This document shows, one piece after another, positions 1 to 4,510 of a stretch of 5,403 nt of DNA. Source of the DNA: Desulfonatronovibrio sp046496945. GTDB taxonomy: Bacteria > Desulfobacterota > Desulfovibrionia > Desulfovibrionales > Desulfonatronovibrionaceae. How positions within the stretch are numbered: the stretch's first letter is position 1; the number at the start of each line of letters is the position of its first letter. Where the stretch lies: the NCBI GenBank assembly GCA_046496945.1, contig JAWOGL010000203.1, forward strand, positions 1 through 5,403, given 5' to 3'. The position numbers and the translations under genes were made by a program. The notes under the pieces were generated by a model. That model had not been told where the DNA came from, ran no database searches, and was given only the letters and a program-made list of their open reading frames with translations.

Positions 1-210
1 CGATCCTTCCTGCGCTGTTGAGCGTAGTACGCTCGAAACGCTAGACTCCCCGGCCTCGCGAACGTCCTCAGTCCGGGCACTTCCGCGTCGGGTCTTACCT
101 TTGGGTTTCGCTTTGGCATCTTTAGCAGCCTCTCGCTGGGCGCGTTTTACGCGCTGGAGGGTTTCAAAGTCGATTGGCTTGTTTGGCTCTAGGCCATCTT
201 TGTTAGCCAT
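1..210 (-). CDS. Small basic phage protein, partial (runs off left edge)
   Basis: Reading the - strand from an ATG at 210-208 gives 70 codons with no stop before the window edge, so the C-terminus is missing. A ribosome binding site AAAGGA (complement of 219-224) lies 8 nt before the ATG and supports this start. The protein begins MANKDGLEPNKPIDFETLQR. Residues about 19-42 are rich in Lys, Arg and Ala, followed by a Ser/Glu-rich stretch; no transmembrane segment or recognisable domain is visible. It lies 81 nt downstream of the capsid-like gene on the same strand, so it probably belongs to the same phage structural module, where small uncharacterised genes commonly follow the capsid gene. I do not recognise a function. 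The open + strand reading at 101-295 lies opposite this gene and the following gap and is best treated as a shadow. Confidence 0.6.
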   Translation of the reverse strand, partial: MANKDGLEPNKPIDFETLQRVKRAQREAAKDAKAKPKGKTRRGSARTEDVREAGESSVSSVLRSTAQEGS

Positions 211-233
211 GTTTGAAATCCTTTATGTTGTAA

Positions 234-272
234 GGGGCCAGCCCCCGCCGCTTTTGCTTTGGGGGCGAGGCC
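234..272 (-). other. GC-rich hairpin between the two phage genes
   Basis: CCCCC at 242-246 pairs with GGGGG at 261-265, and outer GGCC arms (236-239 with 269-272) can extend the stem across a small internal loop. An alternative hairpin is GGGG 234-237 with CCCC 242-245. It lies in the non-coding gap just after the capsid stop codon. No run of U follows on the - strand, so it is not a standard intrinsic terminator. It could be an mRNA-stabilising or attenuating stem between a highly expressed capsid gene and the next gene. Confidence 0.35.
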
Positions 273-291
273 GGATCACCTACCTTTCGGT

Positions 292-573
292 TTAGTTGGT
301 GATGAGGAATGCGAGCGGGATGTTCTTCCGCTCAATTACGCGGTCGATGTTGCTTGCGCTGGCAAGCTCTGACTGCGTGAAGGAAACGCCTGAAGGCGTA
401 CCAGTGGCCTGGAAGCCGAACGGATGCAGAATCCAGGTGTTGCGAACCCACAGCGTCTCAACGCCGCCGCCGTCACCCTGATCTGCGTAACGCTCGATCT
501 CTACCGGAACCTCGGGGTTGCCCTCGCCGTAGCCAAATGCACCAGCACCAAACAGCACTGAAGTGTACTTGAA
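292..573 (-). CDS. Phage major capsid protein, C-terminal fragment
   Basis: About 93 residues end at a TAA (complement of 292-294). Features in order are a YTSVLFGAGAFGYGEG segment, a PVEIERYADQGDGGG segment, LWVRNTWILHPFGF, and a closing VIERKNIPLAFLITN. From memory this pattern (Gly-rich loop, charged residue plus GGG turn, aromatic HP-G motif, and RKN-PLAF near the end) matches the C-terminus of gp13-like, HK97-fold major capsid proteins of tailed phages. These assemble into the procapsid shell. Only roughly the last quarter to third of a normal capsid protein is present. The frame stays open to position 732, but that upstream part is antisense to map and is not capsid-like. The true homology stops around 565-575, so the N-terminus was lost at the joint. 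Base composition is visibly more GC-rich than the ribosomal genes. The exact upstream boundary is uncertain by a few codons. Confidence 0.7.
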   Translation of the reverse strand, partial: FKYTSVLFGAGAFGYGEGNPEVPVEIERYADQGDGGGVETLWVRNTWILHPFGFQATGTPSGVSFTQSELASASNIDRVIERKNIPLAFLITN

Positions 574-590
574 TCCAGGATTTACCAAAC
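563..590. other. Junction between phage and chromosomal sequence
   Basis: Left of this stretch only the - strand frame makes sense (capsid). Right of it only the + strand frame does (methionine aminopeptidase, recognisable from codon 587, KLEQGD). Both genes lose their 5' parts here, composition changes, and no attachment-site core or insertion-sequence end is visible. A small inverted repeat CACTGAAGTG (556-565) lies just left of the joint. The breakpoint is estimated from where each protein stops looking like its family. Confidence 0.7.
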
Positions 591-1090
591 TTGAACAGGG
601 CGATATACTGAGCGTTGATATGGGAGTGCAGCATAAAGGTTTTTTTGGGGATTCTGCAAGGACCTTTGCAGTAGGTCCTATAAGCAGTGAAGCAGAGAAC
701 CTGATGAATGTTACCAGACAGGCCTTGCACAAAGGTATAGAACAGGCGGTTCCGGGTAATAATATTTATGATATTTCAGCAGCAATCGAGTCGTTTGCCA
801 AATCCAACAATTGTTCAATAATCAAAAGATTTGTCGGACATGGAATAGGAGCCAGCCTTCATGAAAAGCCTGAGCTGCCTAATTTTGTTCCCAGGGGAGC
901 AAAAAGAATAGTTTTGAAGACAGGGATGGTTGTTGCTATTGAGCCCATGTTTTCCCTTGGATCTGACCAGGTAGTGATCATGCCTGACCGTTGGACCGCT
1001 CGAACCAAGGATAACAGCCTGGCTGCTCATTTCGAACATACCGTGGCTGTTACCAGGAATGGCCCGGAGATTTTGAGTACATCAAACTAG
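575..1090 (+). CDS. map: Methionine aminopeptidase type I, N-terminally truncated
   Basis: This is the C-terminal ~170 residues of type I methionine aminopeptidase (EC 3.4.11.18), which removes the initiator Met from nascent proteins in the cytoplasm. All five metal ligands of the family are visible: Asp in ILSVDMG (617-619), Asp in FFGDSARTF (650-652), His in GHGIG (839-841), Glu in AIEPM (941-943) and Glu in HFEHT (1034-1036). The LHEKP motif with its second active-site His is also present. About 80 N-terminal residues of a ~250-260 residue enzyme are missing, including the substrate-contacting His of the usual VVHG(I/F)P motif. A GTG at 563 could formally start this frame but lies in the foreign sequence and has no convincing ribosome binding site. 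As drawn the product would be inactive. The gene sits 21 nt before rpmJ, its usual place in Desulfovibrionales, so it is probably an intact chromosomal map cut by a chimeric join. Confidence 0.9.
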   Translation, partial: PGFTKLEQGDILSVDMGVQHKGFFGDSARTFAVGPISSEAENLMNVTRQALHKGIEQAVPGNNIYDISAAIESFAKSNNCSIIKRFVGHGIGASLHEKPELPNFVPRGAKRIVLKTGMVVAIEPMFSLGSDQVVIMPDRWTARTKDNSLAAHFEHTVAVTRNGPEILSTSN

Positions 1091-1111
1091 GTTTTTCAGG
1101 AGATAGATATT

Positions 1112-1225
1112 ATGAAGGTAAGACCATCAGTAAAAAAGATGTGCGCCAAATGCAAAATCATCAGGCGCAGAGGTGTTTTGAGAATAATCTGTGAAAACCC
1201 GCGTCATAAACAAAGGCAAGGATAG
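1112..1225 (+). CDS. rpmJ: 50S ribosomal protein L36
   Basis: This 37-residue protein, MKVRPSVKKMCAKCKIIRRR followed by GVLRIICENPRHKQRQG, has the standard length and sequence of bacterial L36, a small 23S rRNA-binding protein of the large subunit. It is the zinc-binding form, with Cys11, Cys14, Cys27 and His32 making a zinc ribbon. The start is well supported by AGGAGA at 1098-1103, 8 nt before the ATG. It lies between map and rpsM, its conserved place at the end of the spc operon, and no infA precedes it here. Bacteria that also carry a cysteine-free L36 paralogue often switch to it under zinc limitation; no such copy is visible in this window. Confidence 0.97.
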   Translation: MKVRPSVKKMCAKCKIIRRRGVLRIICENPRHKQRQG

Positions 1226-1240
1226 TTAAGTGGGGGAAAA

Positions 1241-1609
1241 ATGGCACGTATAGCTGGAGTTGATTTACCCAGGAATAAGAAGATAGGAATAGCTTTAACC
1301 TATATCTACGGAATTGGAAGGACTACCGCTCTCAAAATTCTGGACAGCACGGGTGTAGACTGGACCAAAAAAACTGATGAGCTTTCTTCGGATGAAGTCA
1401 ATGCAGTCAGAACTGAACTTGAGAATACCTATAAAGTGGAAGGGGATCTTCGACGTGAATTAACAGCCAATATAAAAAGGCTGATGGATATAGGATGTTA
1501 TCGAGGCCTGAGGCATAGAAGGTCCTTGCCTTCCAGAGGTCAGAGAACTCATACTAATGCCCGTACCAGAAAAGGTCCAAGAAGAACAACCGTCAAGAAA
1601 AAGAAATAA
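1241..1609 (+). CDS. rpsM: 30S ribosomal protein S13
   Basis: This 122-residue protein has the usual S13 length. It begins MARIAGVDLPRNKKIGIALT, followed by the helix-two-turn-helix (IYGIGRTTALKIL, about residues 23-35), a central helical stalk, and the conserved basic C-terminal region YRGLRHRRSLPSRGQRTHTN ending in a Lys-rich tail. S13 sits in the head of the small subunit, contacts 16S rRNA, forms bridges to L5 in the large subunit and touches the P-site tRNA through its C-terminal tail. The ATG follows a GGGGGA stretch (1232-1237) with a short spacer. The gene lies 15 nt after rpmJ and 16 nt before rpsK, so it is co-transcribed with both. SLPSRGQRTHT replaces the commoner GLPVRGQRTKT, a mild variation. 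Confidence 0.97.
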   Translation: MARIAGVDLPRNKKIGIALTYIYGIGRTTALKILDSTGVDWTKKTDELSSDEVNAVRTELENTYKVEGDLRRELTANIKRLMDIGCYRGLRHRRSLPSRGQRTHTNARTRKGPRRTTVKKKK

Positions 1610-1625
1610 TCATCGGAGATATTAG

Positions 1626-2015
1626 ATGGCTAAGCCCAAGAAAATTAAGAAGAAAAAAGAAAAAAAGAACATCCCCACGGGTATCGTTCACATTAACGCC
1701 ACATTTAATAATACCATGATAACCATTACTGATATGGCTGGAAACGTGGTCAGCTGGTCCAGTTCAGGGATGTCGGGCTTTAAGGGATCGCGCAAAAGCA
1801 CCCCCTTTGCAGCTCAAAAAGCAGCTGAAACAGCAGCTAAACTAGCTCAGGATAATGGGATGAAAACCGTCGGTATCCTGGTAAAAGGACCCGGGTCTGG
1901 ACGTGAATCAGCGATGCGCGCAATAAACATTGCCGGATTCAAAGTTTCTTTCATTAGAGACATCACTCCCATTCCGCACAATGGTTGCCGTCCCCCCAAA
2001 AGAAGAAGAGTATAA
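1626..2015 (+). CDS. rpsK: 30S ribosomal protein S11
   Basis: This 129-residue S11 has the full conserved core: GIVHINATFNNTMITITDMAG, WSSSGMSGFKGSRKSTPFAAQ, VKGPGSGRESAMRAI, and the C-terminal signature DITPIPHNGCRPPKRRRV. S11 is a platform protein of the small subunit that binds 16S rRNA near the mRNA exit site, with S18 and S21 as neighbours. The start is supported by GGAGA (1615-1619) 6 nt before the ATG. The first 15 residues are very Lys-rich (KPKKIKKKKEKK). At DNA level this gives runs of six (1653-1658) and seven A (1660-1666), possible slippage or sequencing-error spots, but the frame reads through intact. Confidence 0.97.
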   Translation: MAKPKKIKKKKEKKNIPTGIVHINATFNNTMITITDMAGNVVSWSSSGMSGFKGSRKSTPFAAQKAAETAAKLAQDNGMKTVGILVKGPGSGRESAMRAINIAGFKVSFIRDITPIPHNGCRPPKRRRV

Positions 2016-2017
2016 TT

Positions 2018-2023
2018 AGGAGG
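2018..2023 (+). promoter_or_regulatory. Strong ribosome binding site that fixes the rpsD TTG start
   Basis: AGGAGG at 2018-2023 is a perfect core Shine-Dalgarno, 7 nt before TTG at 2031. It begins two bases after the rpsK stop codon. No ATG or GTG at this distance would give the conserved N-terminus ARYTDSKCRICRREG, so the site decides in favour of TTG. Confidence 0.9.
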
Positions 2024-2030
2024 TTTTAAA

Positions 2031-2657
2031 TTGGCCAGATATACCGATTCCAAATGCAGAATCTGCCGTAGAGAAGGAACCAAGCTTTTTCTCAAAGGCG
2101 ATCGTTGCTATACAGACAAATGCGCTTATGAGCGCCGTGCTTACCCCCCGGGAGAGCAGGGACGCGCCAGAAAAAAATCCAGTGATTACGCGATTCAGCT
2201 TCGTGAAAAACAAAAAGTTCGCCGTATGTATGGACTTCTTGAAGGTCAATTTCGCAGATATTTTGATATGGCGGATTCCAGAAAAGGCGCAACCGGTGAA
2301 AATCTCCTGGAACTTCTGGAAAGAAGACTTGATAATGTAGTGTACAGGCTGGGATTTTCTAATTCCAGAGTTCAGGCCAGACAACTAGTCCGTCATGGTC
2401 ATATCACAATCAACGGCAAAAGAGTCAACATACCTTCTTTTATAGTCAGAGTGGGAGATGTTGTGGCTGTTGCCGAAAAAAGCAAAAAGATGCTCCTTTT
2501 CCAGGAAGCTCAGGAAGTACTGGCCAGGCGGGGAGCTCCAGGATGGGTAGAAGTGGAAGGAAGCGAGTTTAAAGGGTCTGTTAAGGCCTTACCGGTTAGG
2601 GATGATATTACCTTCCCCATAAATGAACAGCTCATAGTTGAGCTTTACTCCAAGTAA
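2031..2657 (+). CDS. rpsD: 30S ribosomal protein S4, zinc-binding form, TTG start
   Basis: This 208-residue protein matches the usual S4 length. S4 starts 16S rRNA assembly, binds the five-way junction near the 5' domain and is part of the mRNA-entry helicase site. The N-terminal part has Cys9, Cys12, Cys26 and Cys31, the zinc-ribbon form also found in Thermus rather than the cysteine-free form. GRARKKSSDYAIQLREKQKVRRMYG (about 44-68) is the conserved rRNA-contacting helix region. The S4 RNA-binding fold spans roughly 98-160 (RRLDNVVYRLGFSNSRVQARQLVRHGHITING). The end of the protein, LPVRDDITFPINEQLIVELYSK, is also typical. The start codon is TTG, supported by a perfect AGGAGG. In some bacteria S4 represses translation of its operon; the low-efficiency start codon with a strong binding site may tune expression, but no S4-binding pseudoknot could be established by eye. 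Placement between rpsK and rpoA is typical of Proteobacteria and Desulfobacterota and unlike Firmicutes. Confidence 0.97.
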   Translation: MARYTDSKCRICRREGTKLFLKGDRCYTDKCAYERRAYPPGEQGRARKKSSDYAIQLREKQKVRRMYGLLEGQFRRYFDMADSRKGATGENLLELLERRLDNVVYRLGFSNSRVQARQLVRHGHITINGKRVNIPSFIVRVGDVVAVAEKSKKMLLFQEAQEVLARRGAPGWVEVEGSEFKGSVKALPVRDDITFPINEQLIVELYSK

Positions 2658-2727
2658 TCAGGACAGGGCATTATGCCAAAGACGGCGTAAAGCCTAAATA
2701 GATATATATCAGAACAAAGGTGCTGAA

Positions 2728-3771
2728 ATGATAATTCAATCAAAAGACAAGCTTATTAATACCAGAAACTGGGCTAAGTTAGTCAAGCCTGAACAGCTGG
2801 TTCTGGATCCAAAATCCAGGGATAATTATGGTAAGTTTGTATGTGAACCTCTGGAAAGAGGATTCGGCACTACGCTTGGCAACTCTCTTCGCCGGGTTTT
2901 GCTCTCTTCTTTGCAGGGCGCTGCTATCGTAGCTATCAAGATTCAGAATGCCCCGCATGAATTTACAACTATACCCGGTCTTGTAGAAGATGTTACCGAT
3001 ATTGTGCTTAATTTAAAACTGGTCCGTTTCAAGATGACCACCGATGAAGTTCAGCGCATCAAGCTCATAGCCAATGAAAAAGGAGTGGTCACTGCGTCGG
3101 CTATTCAGGGAAACCAGAATATTTCTGTGTTGAATCCGGAACAGCATATAGCGACTCTTACTCAGGACATGGACCTGGTGATAGAACTGGAAGTTCGAAT
3201 GGGCAAAGGATATGTCCCTGCTGAAATGCACGAAGACATAACTGATGAAATTGGAATGATAAATCTAGATTCCTCTTTCTCCCCGGTAAAAAAAGTTGCC
3301 TATACAGTTGAACAGGCCAGAGTTGGACAGATGACTAATTATGACAAGCTTATACTGGAGGTCTGGACAGACGGATCAGTTAAGCCTGAGGATGCCCTGG
3401 CTTACAGTGCTAAAATTCTTAAAGACCAGATGTCAGTGTTTATTAATTTTGATGAAGATGAAGCAGATGTTTTTATACCCAACACTAAAGATGGCGACGA
3501 ACTGGATGAAAATCTTTTTAAGACCATCGAAGAACTTGAACTTCCGGTAAGAGCCAGCAATTGTCTTCGCAATGCAGGTATCCGTCTGGTAGGTGAGTTA
3601 GTACAGAATACAGAAAATGATTTGCTGAAAACCAAAAATTTTGGCAGAAAATCTCTGGAAGATATCAGGCGAGTCATTGAAGGCATGGGCTTCAGCTTTG
3701 GCATGCAGCTTGATAACTTTGAGCAAAAATATCAAGAATGGCAAAAAAGGAAAGAAGAAGATGAGACATAG
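2728..3771 (+). CDS. rpoA: DNA-directed RNA polymerase subunit alpha
   Basis: This 347-residue alpha subunit is slightly longer than the ~330 residues of the E. coli protein. The alpha dimer starts RNA polymerase assembly. The N-terminal dimerisation domain (about 1-240) contains FVCEPLERGFGTTLGNSLRRVLLSSLQG (38-64), with the Arg pair of the assembly motif, then IPGLVEDVTDIVLNLK and RMGKGYVPAEMHE. KKVAYTVEQARVGQMTNYDKL and EVWTDGSVKPEDALAYSAKI close the domain. An acidic linker (about 242-268) leads to the C-terminal domain (about 270-330). Arg275 and Asn278 in VRASNCLRNAGI correspond to the UP-element-binding Arg265/Asn268 of E. coli, and KTKNFGRKSLEDI is conserved. The protein ends in a charged tail. 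AAAGG (2716-2720) lies 7 nt before the ATG. The 70-nt gap after rpsD is the longest in the operon and holds only weak dyads and a five-codon open frame (2673-2690). The last 11 nt overlap rplQ. The sequence closely resembles Desulfovibrio alpha as remembered. Confidence 0.98.
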   Translation: MIIQSKDKLINTRNWAKLVKPEQLVLDPKSRDNYGKFVCEPLERGFGTTLGNSLRRVLLSSLQGAAIVAIKIQNAPHEFTTIPGLVEDVTDIVLNLKLVRFKMTTDEVQRIKLIANEKGVVTASAIQGNQNISVLNPEQHIATLTQDMDLVIELEVRMGKGYVPAEMHEDITDEIGMINLDSSFSPVKKVAYTVEQARVGQMTNYDKLILEVWTDGSVKPEDALAYSAKILKDQMSVFINFDEDEADVFIPNTKDGDELDENLFKTIEELELPVRASNCLRNAGIRLVGELVQNTENDLLKTKNFGRKSLEDIRRVIEGMGFSFGMQLDNFEQKYQEWQKRKEEDET

Positions 3772-4396
3772 AAAATCAGGAAAAAAACTTGGTCGTACAT
3801 GGGAGCACAGAAAAGCCATGTTCAGGAACATGGCTAAATCCTTGATAGTGTACGAAAAAATTAGAACCACCGTTCCCAAAGCCAAAGAAATGTCCAAAAT
3901 TATGGACAAATTGATTACCCTGGCCATTCGTAATGATCTTAATGCACGCAGGCAGGCCTATAAGATTCTGGAAAACCATAAACTGGTCCAGAAACTTTTT
4001 AATGAGATAGGACCTAAATTTACCGGTGGGCAGGGCGGATACACCCGGGTAGTAAAATTTGCCGCTCCCAGGGTCGGCGACTCAGCAGCCATGGCAGTAA
4101 TTGAATTCGCCTATGGAGCCGGGCAAAAGGATTTGCCTGCAGCAGAGCCTGCGGAACCAGCAGTGACAAAGCCTTCACCAAAGAAGGAAATCCCTCCGGT
4201 CCCGGCTGAAAGCCCTGAAGCAAAAGTTTCTGAAGAGCCTGTTTCCCAGGAATCTTCCAGTGAAGAAGGCCAGCCTGATCAGACAGAAGATGCCGAAGCT
4301 AAAGCTGCAGCCCCTGATACATCTACCGAAGCTGTTGACCCAGAGCAGGCCGGCGGTGCACAGGAAGAGGAAATACCGGATAAGGAAAGCAAGTAG
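3761..4396 (+). CDS. rplQ: 50S ribosomal protein L17 with a long acidic C-terminal tail
   Basis: The true start is the ATG at 3761, giving MRHRKSGKKLGRTWEHRKAM, the invariant L17 N-terminus. The frame is open upstream (an ATG at 3641), but that stretch is antisense-free rpoA coding in another frame and not L17-like. The start lies inside the end of rpoA (11-nt overlap), preceded by AAGGAAAG (3747-3754). Residues 1-124 are a normal L17 core (RTTVPKAKEMSKIMDKLITLA, YTRVVKFAAPRVGDSAAMAVIEF), of the ~125-residue size typical of the family. L17 lies near the peptide exit tunnel on the large subunit. Residues 125-211 (from 4133) are an added tail of 87 residues with 18 Glu, 5 Asp, 7 Lys and no Arg or His, rich in Pro, Ala and Ser, hence acidic and probably disordered. 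Tails on L17 occur in several phyla, but their function is largely unknown. It is the last gene of the operon, followed by a terminator. Confidence 0.96.
   Translation: MRHRKSGKKLGRTWEHRKAMFRNMAKSLIVYEKIRTTVPKAKEMSKIMDKLITLAIRNDLNARRQAYKILENHKLVQKLFNEIGPKFTGGQGGYTRVVKFAAPRVGDSAAMAVIEFAYGAGQKDLPAAEPAEPAVTKPSPKKEIPPVPAESPEAKVSEEPVSQESSSEEGQPDQTEDAEAKAAAPDTSTEAVDPEQAGGAQEEEIPDKESK
3814..3835 (+). repeat. 22-nt near-perfect palindrome inside rplQ
   Basis: AGCCATGTTC (3814-3823) and GAACATGGCT (3826-3835) are perfect 10-nt inverted arms around a 2-nt centre. The palindrome starts 53 nt after the A of the rplQ start codon and encodes KAMFRNMAK, a conserved L17 segment. In mRNA it could fold as a 9-bp stem with a tetraloop. 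The Met-Phe-Arg-Asn-Met motif predisposes to a palindrome, but matching arms also need particular synonymous codons (AGG, AAC, GCC with GCT). Confidence 0.6.
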
Positions 4397-4419
4397 ACAG
4401 CGCATTAGAGATACTTATC

Positions 4420-4450
4420 AAGGGAGAGACCAGGTTCTCTCCCTTTTTTT
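4420..4450 (+). terminator. Intrinsic terminator of the ribosomal operon
   Basis: GGGAGAGA (4422-4429) pairs perfectly with TCTCTCCC (4436-4443) around a 6-nt loop CCAGGT. The stem is followed at once by seven T (4444-4450), and two A at 4420-4421 can extend it against the first T residues. It lies 24 nt after the rplQ stop codon and separates the ribosomal operon from the LysR gene. Confidence 0.95.
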
Positions 4451-4455
4451 GTATA

Positions 4456-4484
4456 TTGTTATAGCTTTTAGCTATATGTATTAT
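4456..4484 (+). promoter_or_regulatory. Putative sigma70-type promoter of the LysR gene
   Basis: TTGTTA (4456-4461, 4 of 6 match to TTGACA) and TATTAT (4479-4484, 5 of 6 match to TATAAT) are separated by exactly 17 nt in an AT-rich stretch just after the terminator. The predicted transcription start, about 4491, leaves a short leader of roughly 20 nt before the ATG at 4511. Confidence 0.6.
4460..4476. promoter_or_regulatory. Putative LysR-type operator (T-N11-A dyad)
   Basis: TATAGCT-TTT-AGCTATA is a perfect 7-bp inverted repeat with a 3-nt centre. T4462 and A4474 are spaced as T-N11-A, the general LysR-family binding pattern. It fills most of the spacer between the proposed -35 and -10 of the downstream LysR gene, where a bound regulator would block RNA polymerase. 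This fits autorepression but is unproven. Confidence 0.5.
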
Positions 4485-4510
4485 TAATTTTTTAAAGATG
4501 GGTGTACTCA

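Noticed and set aside
101..295. A + strand gene of 64 codons in the phage part
   Set aside because: It lies opposite the better supported - strand phage gene, which has a good ribosome binding site, and covers the hairpin gap and capsid stop; composition gives open frames easily here.
386..399. ACGCCTGAAGGCGT palindrome in the capsid fragment
   Set aside because: Short 6-nt arms in GC-rich coding sequence; expected by chance.
563..574. GTG at 563 as the real start of map
   Set aside because: It lies in or at the edge of the foreign sequence, has no good ribosome binding site, and would give an enzyme lacking about 80 conserved N-terminal residues.
654..679. Overlapping inverted repeats CTGCAA/TTGCAG and AGGACC/GGTCCT inside map
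   Set aside because: Both arms are 6 nt and lie in a codon stretch for the conserved GDSARTFAVGP motif; likely chance.
574..732. Extension of the capsid frame upstream to position 732 on the - strand
   Set aside because: This part is antisense to the well-conserved map coding sequence and does not look like a capsid protein; it is open by chance.
2803..2819. CTGGAT/ATCCAG hairpin near the start of rpoA
   Set aside because: Only 6-bp arms within coding sequence and no supporting context.
3641..3760. An extra 40 residues on the N-terminus of L17
   Set aside because: L17 starts invariably with MRHRKxGxKL, found at 3761. The upstream part overlaps rpoA's conserved C-terminal domain in another frame.
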